This document shows, in pieces, positions 1 to 8,553 of a stretch of DNA of 64,000 nt. The DNA is taken from the NCBI RefSeq assembly GCF_014529625.1, contig NZ_CP076039.1:3782001-3846000 (forward strand), in the 5' to 3' direction. The position numbers and the translations under genes are program-made. The DNA comes from Candidatus Pelagisphaera phototrophica (lineage in GTDB: Bacteria > Verrucomicrobiota > Verrucomicrobiia > Opitutales > Opitutaceae). Within the stretch, counting starts at the first letter, position 1. Every line of letters starts with the position of its first letter. The notes under the pieces are model-generated. The model saw only the letters and a program-made list of their open reading frames with translations. It was not told where the DNA came from and did no database searches.

Positions 1-330
1 GCCTGAGCGGTTGACGTTGATTATCAACTTCGCTCCTTCCCGATTATGGCAGATAAGCAAGATCCGCTTAAGATTCAAAACGATGTCGGTTACGTCTTCG
101 ACGATTCCATCAACGCTCTGAAATTCGTGGCTAACGCCATCGATCTTAATAGATGTTATGCCCGCTCCTTCTATAGAGCTTAGCAATACACGCCTCAAGG
201 AATTACCAATGGTATGCCCATATCCAGCCTCGAAAGGCTCGGCAATAAACTTGGCATATGTAGTCGAGGAACCTTCCTCCACTTTTACGAGACGATTAGG
301 GAGTTCGAACTTTCCGATACGTTTTGGCAT
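1..330 (-). CDS. rpoA: RNA polymerase alpha subunit, N-terminal part (partial)
   Basis: The first 110 codons of the alpha subunit are visible; the gene runs off the left edge. Read on the minus strand from the ATG at 330 the protein begins [14 protein letters not shown] and contains the alpha N-terminal-domain signature [20 protein letters not shown]. This domain dimerises and nucleates assembly of beta and beta-prime. The gene follows rpsD by 62 bp, the usual end of the alpha operon. No clear Shine-Dalgarno sequence precedes the start, which I chose by similarity to the family N-terminus. Identity is secure; only about a third of the protein is in view. Confidence 0.95.
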   Translation of the reverse strand, partial: MPKRIGKFELPNRLVKVEEGSSTTYAKFIAEPFEAGYGHTIGNSLRRVLLSSIEGAGITSIKIDGVSHEFQSVDGIVEDVTDIVLNLKRILLICHNREGAKLIINVNRSG

Positions 331-392
331 TTCGCGGTATGGTCTGAGTACGGCTGAGCAGGATTAGTGAGAAACTGGTACTTAAAAAGTGA

Positions 393-1004
393 TTAGAAGC
401 GGCTGTAGAATTCTACAATGAGCTGTTCATTGATGGCTGGTTCCATTTCTTCGCGAGCTGGAAGGCGGCTTACTACACCCCGAAATGCCTCGTCGTTGCG
501 AGTCATCCAGTCCGGCACATTACGAAGACGAGTCGCTTCCAAATTACGAGTCGCCAACTGACGGGAAGATGTTCCGTTACGAACCTCGATCTCATCTCCT
601 GGCTTCACTTGAAAGCTTGGAATATCTACTTTTTGCCCGTTAACACGAATGTGACCGTGGTTTACGAACTGTCGGGCTGCTTGGCGAGATTTCGTGTAGC
701 CGAGCAGGTAAACCACGCTGTCTAGACGCGTTTCCAAAAGTTGAAGAAAGATAGTGCCCGTTACGCCCCGTTGTCCTTTTGCACGATCGAATGTGCGGCG
801 GAACTGCTTCTCCATCAGGCCATACATGAAACGCAGCTTTTGCTTTTCACTTAAACCGATCGAGTACTCAGATTGCTTGCGACGCAGGCGAGGACCGTGT
901 TGCCCTGGCGGATACGCACGCTTCTCCAATGATTTGTGGTTGCCGAAAATTGGCTGACCAAAACGTCTGCTGATTTTAACTGTTGGACCGGTGTAGCGAG
1001 CCAT
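393..1004 (-). CDS. rpsD: 30S ribosomal protein S4
   Basis: The product is 203 aa, the usual length for S4, a primary 16S rRNA binder that nucleates 30S assembly and in many bacteria also represses its own operon. It opens MARYTGPTVKISRRFGQPIFG and carries the S4 RNA-binding domain (LETRLDSVVYLLGYTKSRQ, then VNHGHIRVNGQKVDIPS) at about residues 93-155. The reading frame stays open for 26 codons upstream, but those overlap rpsK and do not look like S4, so I set the start at 1004. None of the four N-terminal zinc-ribbon cysteines of the zinc form is present. Confidence 0.97.
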   Translation of the reverse strand: MARYTGPTVKISRRFGQPIFGNHKSLEKRAYPPGQHGPRLRRKQSEYSIGLSEKQKLRFMYGLMEKQFRRTFDRAKGQRGVTGTIFLQLLETRLDSVVYLLGYTKSRQAARQFVNHGHIRVNGQKVDIPSFQVKPGDEIEVRNGTSSRQLATRNLEATRLRNVPDWMTRNDEAFRGVVSRLPAREEMEPAINEQLIVEFYSRF

Positions 1005-1051
1005 GGATCTTGTATATAAAGTTAGTAAATTAAAATTCGCCGATTTGGCTA

Positions 1052-1660
1052 CTAGACACGTCGGCGCTTTGGCGGCCGGCACCCATTATGAGGAATTGGA
1101 GTGGTATCTACGATAGAAGCGATTTCAAGGCCGAGTGATTGGAAGGCTCGAATCGCAGAATCGCGACCCATTCCCGGACCTTTGACGTGAATGATCACTT
1201 CCTTCAGACCGTGGGACATTGCTGCTTTCGCCGCGTTTTGCGTAACGACCTGAGCCGCGTAAGCGGTAGACTTGCGGGATCCTCGAAAATTCATCTTACC
1301 CGCACTCGCCCATGAAATCGTGTTACCTTTGGTATCTGTAATCGTAACGATGGTATTATTGAACGTAGCACTCACTTTGGCAATGCCAGTAGTAACGTTC
1401 TTGCTACCCTTGGCCTTGCGAATTTTGAGCTCTCCAATTTCTTCCTTGAGCAGATCCTGCGCAGTTGGCTGCTTTTTCACGCCACCTGGAGCAAGCTCCT
1501 CCTCCTTGGGAGCCACTTCGCCTTCCTCAGGCACTTCCGCAGTCTCTTTGGGGGTTTCCTTTTTAGAGGCTGGTGCCGCGTTTTCCTCCACGGGCACTTC
1601 CGCTTCCGGAGCCTTCGCTACCTTCTTTTCCTCTTCGGGTTGAGCTTCTTCTTCAGCCAT
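1052..1660 (-). CDS. rpsK: 30S ribosomal protein S11 with long acidic N-terminal extension
   Basis: The product is 202 aa, while typical S11 is about 129 aa. The last roughly 125 residues are ordinary S11 ([65 protein letters not shown]), the platform protein near the mRNA exit site. The first roughly 75 residues are low-complexity and rich in Glu, Ala, Pro and Lys, with no S11 similarity. The ATG at 1660 directly opens this extension and the intergenic space to rpsM is only 19 bp, so the extension appears genuinely translated. An internal start cannot be excluded because no methionine lies near the conserved boundary. Its role is unknown. Confidence 0.95.
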   Translation of the reverse strand: MAEEEAQPEEEKKVAKAPEAEVPVEENAAPASKKETPKETAEVPEEGEVAPKEEELAPGGVKKQPTAQDLLKEEIGELKIRKAKGSKNVTTGIAKVSATFNNTIVTITDTKGNTISWASAGKMNFRGSRKSTAYAAQVVTQNAAKAAMSHGLKEVIIHVKGPGMGRDSAIRAFQSLGLEIASIVDTTPIPHNGCRPPKRRRV

Positions 1661-1679
1661 TTTAATTCGTTTTCAAAAA

Positions 1680-2051
1680 TTATTTGCGGAGACCACCAAC
1701 ACTGGCTGTCTTACCTTTGCGTGTACGAGCATTTGTCTTGGTGCGTTGCCCTCTTACTGGAAGACCCCTACGGTGGCGGAGGCCACGATAGCAATTGATC
1801 GCCTGAAGGCGTTTCATATTGGCCGCATGATCGCGACGTAGATCGCCCTCTACTAGGTAGCTGAGCTCGCTGATCTTCGACATTATGACGTTGATCTGCT
1901 CTTCATCCAAATCCTTGGCCCGCATGTCGGGATCAAGACCTGTTTGCTCTAAAATGATATCAGCACGCTTAGGCCCGATTCCATAGATGTAACGGAGCGA
2001 GTATGCGAGTTTCTTATTATTGGGAATGTCGACGCCTAGAATACGTGGCAT
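1680..2051 (-). CDS. rpsM: 30S ribosomal protein S13
   Basis: The product is 123 aa, of normal length. S13 sits in the 30S head and contacts 16S rRNA, the P-site tRNA and the large subunit. It begins [20 protein letters not shown], has the helix-two-turn-helix core ([20 protein letters not shown]) and ends with the family's basic tail ([20 protein letters not shown], then [13 protein letters not shown]). It follows secY after a 173-bp gap that lacks the rpmJ, infA, adk or map genes often found there, so it may begin a separate alpha-operon transcript. Confidence 0.97.
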   Translation of the reverse strand: MPRILGVDIPNNKKLAYSLRYIYGIGPKRADIILEQTGLDPDMRAKDLDEEQINVIMSKISELSYLVEGDLRRDHAANMKRLQAINCYRGLRHRRGLPVRGQRTKTNARTRKGKTASVGGLRK

Positions 2052-2092
2052 TTTAGTTTAGCAAGTTGTTGATGTTAGAGTATATTGGTGAT

Positions 2093-2107
2093 TTCGAGAA
2101 TCTCGAA
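2093..2107. promoter_or_regulatory. 15-bp perfect palindrome in the secY-rpsM gap
   Basis: TTCGAGA-A-TCTCGAA is a perfect inverted repeat around one central base, 42 bp upstream of the rpsM start. One unpaired base is too few for an RNA hairpin, so if it is functional it is more likely a protein-binding site at the alpha-operon promoter. The rest of 2052-2224 shows no coding potential on either strand, and I found no rpmJ-like peptide. A chance palindrome remains quite possible. Confidence 0.3.
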
Positions 2108-2224
2108 GGAAAAGGAATGCGAAAAGCAACTAATGACCGATTTAATCCAATCTGTCCCCATCCAAGCGGCACACAGGAGGAAAAAGAGTGAGGTGATGAC
2201 CTTTCGTAAGCATAAAGTAAAGAT

Positions 2225-3733
2225 TTAATTTGATGATAATTGTAATACCCAAGCTACGATTCCGATCGCGAAAATAACGAGCAGCCAGAGGTACAACTTT
2301 CCAACGTTGTTCATGTCCGCCGCTCCAGCCAAACCAGTATCGAGACCCTTGGTATTGCCACGACTCTTGATTCTCCCTTTTTTGAGGAAGCCGTCGTAAT
2401 GGCGCTGCAGAAGATGCGTTTCTATCTGGCGCATGGTGTCAAGCATCACACCGACGGTGATCAACATACCTGTACCACCGAAGAAGATGGCTACCCGCAT
2501 GGGAATGTTGGCCTGAAACAACAAAATATCCGGGAAAATCGCGATAACGGTCAGAAAGATCGAGCCCGCTAAAGTCAGACGCGTCATGATGAAATCTAGA
2601 AACTTGGCTGTCGGAGCTCCTGGACGAACGCCCGGAACGTATCCACCGTACTTTTTCAAGTCATCCGCGATCTGGATGGGGCGAAACATCACGGACACCC
2701 AGAAATACGAGAAAAAGAGAATCATCAGCCCAAATATCGCGTAATAAGTGACGCTCCCATGAACCATGTAGTTGGCAATGTTGATTAACCATTGTTGATC
2801 AAGCCAGGCTCCCAACTGCGAGATAATCTGTTGTGGGAAAGCGAGGATCGCCGAGGCGAAAATCACGGGCATGACTCCCGAATAATTGACCTTTAACGGC
2901 ATAAAGGAGCTTTGGCCACCGTACACTTTTCTTCCCACTACCCGCTTGGCGTATTGAACGGGAATTTTGCGAACGGCTTGAATCACTGCGACAAGCCCAG
3001 CAGTAACGCCAAGCCCTAAAGCAATCATTCCTACTGCGTGGACAAAGGTAAGATTCTCTCCCGCTCCAACTGGACCGAAAAACAAGCCATAGGTCGCTTG
3101 AACCGCTCCTGGCAAGTCCGCCAGAATGCCGACTGTAATGAGAAGTGATATCCCATTACCAATTCCAGATTTTGTAATTTGCTCACCCAGCCACATCAGA
3201 AGGACCGTTCCTGCAGTAAGGAAAACCGTAGAGGTAATCAGGAACCAGGTTTTTCCAACAATTACGATATCACCGTACTCGGCCAACGAGTAGCCCGGAA
3301 ACAGTCGTCCCGGATTCTCGAGCGCTAGGATTAAAAGCACGGCCTGGACCGCACAAATGATCACCGTGGCGTAGCGTGTGTACTGGTTAAGCTTTTGACG
3401 GCCGGTTTCGCCCTCTTGCTGTAGACGAGCCAGAGCCGGGAAGACAGCCCCCATCAATTGAAAGATAATGGAAGCGGAGATGTAAGGCATGATGCCCAAA
3501 GCGAAAACGGCCCCCTTGAGAAGCGCTCCCCCTGTGAACATGTTGTACAGTCCAAGAAGACTACCAGCCCCTTGAGCGGTTTGATCGGCGAAAAATGCCT
3601 GTAGCGGCTGCGTATCCAATCCCGGAAGTGGAATATTAGCCCCAATTCGAGCAATGAAAAGCAATGACAGCGTCAAAAAGATACGCTGACGCAGCTCAGG
3701 GATTTTCAAGCAGTTGGTAAATGCGGATAGCAT
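2225..3733 (-). CDS. secY: Preprotein translocase subunit SecY
   Basis: This is the central channel of the SecYEG inner-membrane translocon. The product is 502 aa, longer than the roughly 440 aa typical of proteobacterial SecY. It begins MLSAFTNCLKIPELRQRIFL, followed by the plug and TM1 region (RIGANIPLPGLD). Other SecY hallmarks are LGIMPYISASIIFQLM, GIGNGISLLI, PVQYAKRV and the C-terminal cytoplasmic loop GVRPGAPTAKFLDFIMTRLT. About ten hydrophobic segments are evident. The extra length lies in periplasmic loops and in a tail that ends in one more hydrophobic stretch. It lies in the spc operon directly after rplO (23-bp gap). Confidence 0.97.
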   Translation of the reverse strand: MLSAFTNCLKIPELRQRIFLTLSLLFIARIGANIPLPGLDTQPLQAFFADQTAQGAGSLLGLYNMFTGGALLKGAVFALGIMPYISASIIFQLMGAVFPALARLQQEGETGRQKLNQYTRYATVIICAVQAVLLILALENPGRLFPGYSLAEYGDIVIVGKTWFLITSTVFLTAGTVLLMWLGEQITKSGIGNGISLLITVGILADLPGAVQATYGLFFGPVGAGENLTFVHAVGMIALGLGVTAGLVAVIQAVRKIPVQYAKRVVGRKVYGGQSSFMPLKVNYSGVMPVIFASAILAFPQQIISQLGAWLDQQWLINIANYMVHGSVTYYAIFGLMILFFSYFWVSVMFRPIQIADDLKKYGGYVPGVRPGAPTAKFLDFIMTRLTLAGSIFLTVIAIFPDILLFQANIPMRVAIFFGGTGMLITVGVMLDTMRQIETHLLQRHYDGFLKKGRIKSRGNTKGLDTGLAGAADMNNVGKLYLWLLVIFAIGIVAWVLQLSSN

Positions 3734-3756
3734 GCCTTCTCAGTCTAGGTGATTGA

Positions 3757-4239
3757 TTACTCGCTGGCTTCAGCGGCTATTTCAGCAGGATCTTCGAGAA
3801 CGACTGCTTCGCCTCCCGCCTTTTCTATCTTCGCTTTAGCCGAAGAACTAAATTTATCGGCCGTAATTTTTAAGGCTCTGCTCACTTCGCCTTCACCCAG
3901 AATCTTCAATGGATTGGAGTTCATGCGGACGAGTCCCGCTGTAGCGAGCAATTCCCTATTCACTTCCTTAATAGACTCGTCTAAACGAGCAAGTTCACCA
4001 ATGTTAACCGTTTCGTAGTAAGTCTTGAAATTCTTATTGTTGAACCCACGACGAGGAAGTTTCCGGAATAAAGGCATTTGACCGCCTTCGAATCCAATGC
4101 GGATACCGCCACCCGAACGAGCCGTCTGGCCTTTGCCACCTCGTCCAGACGTTTTACCGTGTCCGCCACCTTCACCACAGCCCACCCGCCTGCGACGGTG
4201 GACGGCTCCTTTAACATTTGAAAGATTGTGTAGTCTCAT
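3757..4239 (-). CDS. rplO: 50S ribosomal protein L15
   Basis: The product is 160 aa, close to the family norm with a slightly extended acidic C-terminus (EDPAEIAAEASE). The glycine-rich N-terminal RNA-binding arm is clear (RRRRVGCGEGGGHGKTSGRG, then GKGQTARSGG), followed by FEGGQMPLFRKLPRRGF. L15 is a late-assembly 23S rRNA binder. The gene lies 26 bp after rpsE. This spacing leaves no room for rpmD (L30), which many bacteria encode between S5 and L15. Confidence 0.96.
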   Translation of the reverse strand: MRLHNLSNVKGAVHRRRRVGCGEGGGHGKTSGRGGKGQTARSGGGIRIGFEGGQMPLFRKLPRRGFNNKNFKTYYETVNIGELARLDESIKEVNRELLATAGLVRMNSNPLKILGEGEVSRALKITADKFSSSAKAKIEKAGGEAVVLEDPAEIAAEASE

Positions 4240-4265
4240 GATTCGAGTCTTTTCTGAATTTTGGA

Positions 4266-4916
4266 TTAGGAACGAAGCGCTTTATAGTCTTCGAACGTTT
4301 TCAATTTCCGCAGGCCGTCAAGCGTGGCATTTACAACCGCGTTGGCGTTGTTCGAGCCCAACGACTTCGTCAAAACATTGTGTACCCCTGCTGCTTCAAG
4401 CACGGCACGAACACCACCACCGGCGATAATCCCTGTACCCGTCGTAGCGGGCCGCAAGAGAACTTTGCCACCATCGGCCTCGCCAAGAACTTCGTGTGGG
4501 ATAGTGTCACCCTTGAGCTTGATCGGCTCAAGATTTCTGCGAGCACCTTCACTCCCTTTCCGAATAGACTCGGGAACCTCGTTGGCCTTTCCATACCCCA
4601 CTCCGATCTTTCCGGCACGATCGCCGACAACGACGAGAGCAGAAAAGCTGAAACGACGTCCTCCTTTTACTACCTTCGCGCAACGGTTGATGAACACGAC
4701 CTTCTCGAAGATACCGTCATCCGGCTTCTCCTCTTCCCGCCGTCCACGGTTGCCGCCCCTGGACCCACGATTACCGCCTTGTCCACGGTTGCCGCCTTGT
4801 CCACGGTTGCCGCCAGAGCCACGATAGCCCCCACTGGGTCCATTGTTAGCGGGTGCTGCGCTCGCAGGAGCTTCGCTTGGGGTCGTACTGGGTGTTTGAT
4901 TTGTTTCTGTGCTCAT
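4266..4916 (-). CDS. rpsE: 30S ribosomal protein S5 with RG-repeat N-terminal extension
   Basis: The product is 216 aa, against about 166 aa for E. coli S5. Residues from about 65 onward are canonical S5 ([79 protein letters not shown]), covering the double-stranded RNA-binding fold and the C-terminal domain involved in decoding fidelity. The first roughly 60 residues are a Ser/Thr/Pro/Ala tract followed by Gly-Gly-Asn-Arg-Gly-Gln repeats that resemble the RGG boxes of RNA-binding proteins. The repeats come from an 18-bp DNA tandem array annotated separately. The ATG at 4916 is the only plausible start before the S5 core. Confidence 0.95.
   Translation of the reverse strand: MSTETNQTPSTTPSEAPASAAPANNGPSGGYRGSGGNRGQGGNRGQGGNRGSRGGNRGRREEEKPDDGIFEKVVFINRCAKVVKGGRRFSFSALVVVGDRAGKIGVGYGKANEVPESIRKGSEGARRNLEPIKLKGDTIPHEVLGEADGGKVLLRPATTGTGIIAGGGVRAVLEAAGVHNVLTKSLGSNNANAVVNATLDGLRKLKTFEDYKALRS
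4742..4816 (-). repeat. 18-bp tandem repeat encoding GGNRGQ-type hexapeptides
   Basis: Four copies of an 18-bp unit lie at 4742-4759, 4763-4780, 4781-4798 and 4799-4816, the first two separated by three extra bases. They differ by a few substitutions. Read on the minus strand they encode the Gly/Asn/Arg-rich repeats of the S5 N-terminal tail. Because each unit is six codons, copy-number change would keep the reading frame and alter tail length. Confidence 0.85.
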
Positions 4917-4923
4917 AGGGCAA

Positions 4924-5286
4924 TTAGAATTCTAGGCCGGCCTCACGAGCGGCATCTGCAAAAGTTTTCACACATCCGTGGTACTTGCGCCCGTTGCGGT
5001 CGAATACCACCTTACTAATACCGGAATCCTTCGCCTTTTCGCCGAAGGACTTTCCAAGGGCACAAGCGCCGTCGTTATTGGCTTTCAAATTCTGCTCACG
5101 AAGCTCTTTCGCAACAGTTGATACAAACAATAGCGTCTTCCCTTCGTCATCATTGATAGCCTGGGCATAGATGTGCTTATTGCTGAAATGCACACTCAAC
5201 CGTGGACGCGCTGCGGTACCCGCAACCTTCTTACGGATGCGCCAGCGTCTCTTTTGTTCGAGCTCTCTCTTCTTTTGGATTTTCAT
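4924..5286 (-). CDS. rplR: 50S ribosomal protein L18
   Basis: The product is 120 aa, the normal length. L18 binds 5S rRNA together with L5 in the central protuberance. The basic N-terminal arm ([19 protein letters not shown]) is followed by [20 protein letters not shown] and the C-terminal motif [20 protein letters not shown], then AREAGLEF. The gene is separated from rpsE by 7 bp and from rplF by 46 bp in the spc operon. Confidence 0.97.
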   Translation of the reverse strand: MKIQKKRELEQKRRWRIRKKVAGTAARPRLSVHFSNKHIYAQAINDDEGKTLLFVSTVAKELREQNLKANNDGACALGKSFGEKAKDSGISKVVFDRNGRKYHGCVKTFADAAREAGLEF

Positions 5287-5332
5287 TTCGAAATTCTTTT
5301 AAAGGTTATTCCTTACAGGTTATCGAACAGCG

Positions 5333-5872
5333 CTAAGCGACTGTCTTTCCTTCCTTGCGGATTTCATGCTGCCCAACGATGTGAACTCCTTTGCCCTTAT
5401 AGGGTTCAACCGGGTGATAGTGGCGGATCGATGCCGCCGCTTGTCCCACTATCTGCTTGTCGATTCCTTCGATCTTCAACTTCGTTCCATTATCCGTGAC
5501 CGTGATCGTCACACCATCTGGGATGTCGTAGTTGATATCGTGCGAGAATCCGAGCTTCAGCAAAAGAGTTTTCCCTTTCAGAGTGGCATTGTATCCAACA
5601 CCGCTGATCTCGATCTCTTTCGTAAAACCGTTAACAACCCCCTCAACCATTCCATTAACGATCGACCGAGAAGTCCCATACATGGCGTTGGCGAAACGGG
5701 TCTTGTTCGCTGGGGAAACTTTGATTTGCCCATCGTCGACCTCAAAAGAAACGTCGTTGACAAACTTCTTGGTCAGCTCTCCCTTCGGGCCCTTAAGCTT
5801 GATGGTCGAGCCATCGATTGATACGTCAACCTTTTCAGGTATCGTGATTGGTAGTTTTCCTATTCTGCTCAT
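5333..5872 (-). CDS. rplF: 50S ribosomal protein L6
   Basis: The product is 179 aa, normal for L6, which sits near the factor-binding site of the 50S subunit. It begins MSRIGKLPITIPEKVDVSID and retains the C-terminal signature (PVEPYKGKGVHIVGQHEIRK, then EGKTVA). Two repeated L6 folds are evident from the sequence pattern. The gene is 15 bp downstream of rpsH and clearly part of the same transcript. Confidence 0.97.
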   Translation of the reverse strand: MSRIGKLPITIPEKVDVSIDGSTIKLKGPKGELTKKFVNDVSFEVDDGQIKVSPANKTRFANAMYGTSRSIVNGMVEGVVNGFTKEIEISGVGYNATLKGKTLLLKLGFSHDINYDIPDGVTITVTDNGTKLKIEGIDKQIVGQAAASIRHYHPVEPYKGKGVHIVGQHEIRKEGKTVA

Positions 5873-5887
5873 TATTCGCGTCCTCTT

Positions 5888-6283
5888 CTACCAAACGTTG
5901 CAGACCATTTCACCGCCAAGCTTTTGACGACGAGCATCGCGATCCTTCATCATGCCTCTTGGCGTAGTGAGAATGCAGACACCTAGTCCATTGAGTACTC
6001 GTGGAATATCCGAGCTTTTAGAGTAAAGCCGAAGACCCGGGCGGCTAACCCGCTCCAGACCGTTAATTGAAGGCTCGCCGTTCACGTACTTGAGTTGAAC
6101 CACAAGGGTTTTGTGCCCTCTATCATCCTTCGCATCGGAAAAGTCTGAAATGAAGCCCTCCTCTTTTAAAATGCGGGCTATCTCTGCCTTCATTTTCGAA
6201 TGAGGAGAAACACATTCGTCTTTGCCGGCGCTCGATGCGTTGCGGATGCGAGTCAGAAAATCGCTGATTGGATCGGTATGCAT
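5888..6283 (-). CDS. rpsH: 30S ribosomal protein S8
   Basis: The product is 131 aa, normal for S8, a 16S rRNA central-domain binder and, in E. coli, the spc operon repressor. The N-terminal signature [20 protein letters not shown] and the C-terminal motif [20 protein letters not shown] are both intact. It follows rpsN after 92 bp, the widest spacing within the spc block here, and I see no recognisable structure in that gap. Confidence 0.97.
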   Translation of the reverse strand: MHTDPISDFLTRIRNASSAGKDECVSPHSKMKAEIARILKEEGFISDFSDAKDDRGHKTLVVQLKYVNGEPSINGLERVSRPGLRLYSKSSDIPRVLNGLGVCILTTPRGMMKDRDARRQKLGGEMVCNVW

Positions 6284-6375
6284 GATTATTTAGTTTTTGA
6301 CCGGGTGATATCCACACTCCCGGGATGTGCGTTTGCACGAAATATTGATTAATGAAGAGTTTTGGGGTGACAAGC

Positions 6376-6681
6376 CTACCAAGAAGATTTGGTAACGCCA
6401 GGTATTTTTCCCTCTAAGGCGAGTTCTCTGAAAGTTAGACGGGACAACCCATAACGGCGAATGAATGCCCTCGGACGCCCTGTTACGTTACAGCGATTGC
6501 GGATTCTGATTTTAGAAGAGTCACGAGGCATCTTGGCTAGCTTGCGCTGCGCTTGGTAGAACTCTTCGTCTGTCGTGTCGGGACTAGAAAGGATCGCTTT
6601 GAGTTCAGCTCTCTTTGGACCGAGGCGCTCTACGAGGCGGCGGCGTTTTTCGTTACGTGCTACTGATGATTTCTTTGCCAT
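6376..6681 (-). CDS. rpsN: 30S ribosomal protein S14, zinc-independent long form
   Basis: The product is 101 aa, the long C-minus type. It has a single cysteine ([20 protein letters not shown]) rather than the four zinc-ligand cysteines of the short form. S14 assembles late in the 30S head. The motif [20 protein letters not shown] and the terminal TKSSW are typical. It follows rplE after only 6 bp. Confidence 0.97.
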   Translation of the reverse strand: MAKKSSVARNEKRRRLVERLGPKRAELKAILSSPDTTDEEFYQAQRKLAKMPRDSSKIRIRNRCNVTGRPRAFIRRYGLSRLTFRELALEGKIPGVTKSSW

Positions 6682-6687
6682 GTTAAA

Positions 6688-7299
6688 TTACGCTGCGGTT
6701 TCGTCTTTTTCATTTTCGCTCTCGGTTGGAGCGTCGTCATTGCCATCTTGAGTCTCTCTCTTCCGGAAAGGCATTCCCAGTAGGTCGAGCAACTCGTAGC
6801 CCTCTTCATCCGTTTTTGCAGAGGTTACAATGGTAAGTTCCATTCCAGATTGCCGTTTGATTGAATCCACAGAGATTTCGGGGAAAATCGTGATGTCTGT
6901 GATCCCGAGAGAATAATTACCGTTTCCGTCAAACTTTTGCGGAATGCCACGAAAGTCGCGAATTGCGGGAAGGGATACCGCAACCAAGCGAAGGAGGAAA
7001 TCCCACATACGCTCGCCTCGCAGAGTAACCTTACAACCGATTGGCATTTCCTCCCGGAGTTTGAAATTCGCGATGCTCTTCTTCGCAAGGGTGCGAACAG
7101 GACTTTGCCCAGCAATAAGGCCCATGTTCTTCACAGCCTCTTCCATGACGCTTTTGTCGAGCAAAGCGCTCACGCCCATATTGAGAACCACTTTCTCAAT
7201 ACGTGGAATCTGGTACTTGTTCTTGTAACCGCGGGACTTATTAAGTCCTTCGACGACTGTCTTTTCGTAATGTTCTTTTAGAAAATTTTGAGAGCTCAT
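6688..7299 (-). CDS. rplE: 50S ribosomal protein L5
   Basis: The product is 203 aa, about 20 aa longer than usual because of an acidic, low-complexity C-terminal tail (DGNDDAPTESENEKDETAA). The core is standard L5: NKYQIPRIEKVVLNMGVSA, SIANFKLREEMPIGCKVTLR, FRGIPQKFDGNGNYSLGITD and ISVDSIKRQSGMELTIVTSA. L5 binds 5S rRNA and contacts the P-site tRNA. It is the third ribosomal protein in this window with a non-conserved charged tail (compare S11 and S5). Confidence 0.96.
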   Translation of the reverse strand: MSSQNFLKEHYEKTVVEGLNKSRGYKNKYQIPRIEKVVLNMGVSALLDKSVMEEAVKNMGLIAGQSPVRTLAKKSIANFKLREEMPIGCKVTLRGERMWDFLLRLVAVSLPAIRDFRGIPQKFDGNGNYSLGITDITIFPEISVDSIKRQSGMELTIVTSAKTDEEGYELLDLLGMPFRKRETQDGNDDAPTESENEKDETAA

Positions 7300-7349
7300 A
7301 GCTTCTGTTCGGATTTCCGACCCGGAACGGGTTCAGTTCTCTATGTAAT

Positions 7350-7607
7350 TTAGTCTTTCTTGGCCTGACGTTCGTCGAACTTCGACGCAAGCATCAGGTT
7401 TGAAATGTGAATGGACCCTTCGCGTTCCGCGATTTGTCCGTCGGGATTTTCTTCCGACTTCTTGAGATGGCGCTTGATCATCATAAGACCTTCAACAACT
7501 GCTCTATTTTTCGTGGTGCGAAGTTCTAGGATTTTGCCGCGCTTACCCTTTTCCTTGCCTGAAAGGATAACGACTTCGTCGCCCTGTTTTACATGTGTCT
7601 TAGCCAT
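7350..7607 (-). CDS. rplX: 50S ribosomal protein L24
   Basis: The product is 85 aa, on the short side but complete. L24 initiates 50S assembly. The KOW motif is at the N-terminus (VKQGDEVVILSGKEKGKRGK), followed by VVEGLMMIKRHLKKSEENPD and IHISNLMLASKF. Only 2 bp separate it from the rplN stop codon, so the two genes are probably translationally coupled. Confidence 0.96.
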   Translation of the reverse strand: MAKTHVKQGDEVVILSGKEKGKRGKILELRTTKNRAVVEGLMMIKRHLKKSEENPDGQIAEREGSIHISNLMLASKFDERQAKKD

Positions 7608-7609
7608 GA

Positions 7610-7975
7610 TTAAAGTACCTCCGGAGCTAGCGAGACAATCTTCATGAATTGTTTCGTGCGAAGTTCGCGAGCAACTGGCCCAAAAATGCGGGTGCCACGC
7701 GGGTTTCCATTGTTGTCGAGTATTACGATCGCATTGCTGTCGAAACGGAGGTAGCTACCGTCACGACGGCGAATTGGAGCCTTTGTCCGCACTACAACAG
7801 CTTTTACAACCGTACCTTTCTTAACAGACGAGTCTACGCTTGCCTCTTTGATATTGACGACGATGACGTCACCAATGTCGGCGGTCTTCTTGCGCTGACC
7901 CAAGCGGCGAATCATATGGGCCCGTTTGGCGCCTGTATTGTCTGCAATCTGCAGTTCTGAACGTAATTGAATCAT
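7610..7975 (-). CDS. rplN: 50S ribosomal protein L14
   Basis: The product is 121 aa, the standard length. L14 lies at the subunit interface. Characteristic segments are [51 protein letters not shown] and [14 protein letters not shown]. It is followed by rplX after 2 bp and preceded by rpsQ after 14 bp. Confidence 0.98.
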   Translation of the reverse strand: MIQLRSELQIADNTGAKRAHMIRRLGQRKKTADIGDVIVVNIKEASVDSSVKKGTVVKAVVVRTKAPIRRRDGSYLRFDSNAIVILDNNGNPRGTRIFGPVARELRTKQFMKIVSLAPEVL

Positions 7976-7989
7976 TTTTTTTCGCTCCT

Positions 7990-8307
7990 TTATTTAGCAG
8001 AAGCTGGTTCGATTTTCTCTACTTCCTCTTCTTTCAAGCCTCCTGCTACAGGTGCCCGATCTATAACCCGAACTAAACGCCAGCGTTTTAGGCGGCTAAT
8101 TGGACGTGTCTCCATAATTTCAACACGATCACCAAGACCAGCATTGTTGCTTTCGTCATGAACGTGAACAACTGTTTTTCGATTGATCACCTTGCGATAA
8201 CGAGGATGAGGAATCTTGTAACTGTAGGTAACCTTGATCGACTTGTCCCCGGAGGTTGAAGTCACGAACCCGATTAGGCTTTTTCTGCTATTGCGAGAGT
8301 TTTCCAT
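7990..8307 (-). CDS. rpsQ: 30S ribosomal protein S17
   Basis: The product is 105 aa, slightly longer than the roughly 85 aa of E. coli S17 because of a C-terminal extension ([17 protein letters not shown]). The OB-fold core is clear: [61 protein letters not shown]17 binds the 5' domain of 16S rRNA early in assembly. Confidence 0.96.
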   Translation of the reverse strand: MENSRNSRKSLIGFVTSTSGDKSIKVTYSYKIPHPRYRKVINRKTVVHVHDESNNAGLGDRVEIMETRPISRLKRWRLVRVIDRAPVAGGLKEEEVEKIEPASAK

Positions 8308-8325
8308 GGCGTATCAGTTCTCTTG

Positions 8326-8532
8326 TTAGGCGGATTTCGATTCCGCCTGGATTTTTTCACTACGAATGGTTTCCATCCGTGCGATATCCCTGCGGCGCTG
8401 AGTCAGCTCCGCTGTATTTTCAACCTGTCCTGTCTGCTTACGCAGCTTCAATTCGAGAAGTTGATCACGCGTGTCGCGAATCGATTTCTCCAATTCTGGG
8501 AGCGAAAGTTCCTTGATGTCCTTTACCTTCAT
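8326..8532 (-). CDS. rpmC: 50S ribosomal protein L29
   Basis: The product is 68 aa, normal for L29, a two-helix protein beside the peptide exit tunnel. The pattern [20 protein letters not shown], then [20 protein letters not shown] is diagnostic. Position between rplP and rpsQ is the canonical one, with 21-bp and 18-bp gaps. Confidence 0.96.
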   Translation of the reverse strand: MKVKDIKELSLPELEKSIRDTRDQLLELKLRKQTGQVENTAELTQRRRDIARMETIRSEKIQAESKSA

Positions 8533-8553
8533 TTTTCCGGTTCCTTATTAGGA

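Noticed and set aside
393-1082. Upstream-extended S4 frame with 26 extra residues
   Set aside because: The extra codons overlap rpsK and have no S4 similarity; the canonical MARY start is at 1004.
4324-5018. Long plus-strand frames opposite rpsE and rplR
   Set aside because: They mirror ribosomal protein genes on the minus strand and lack any domain similarity.
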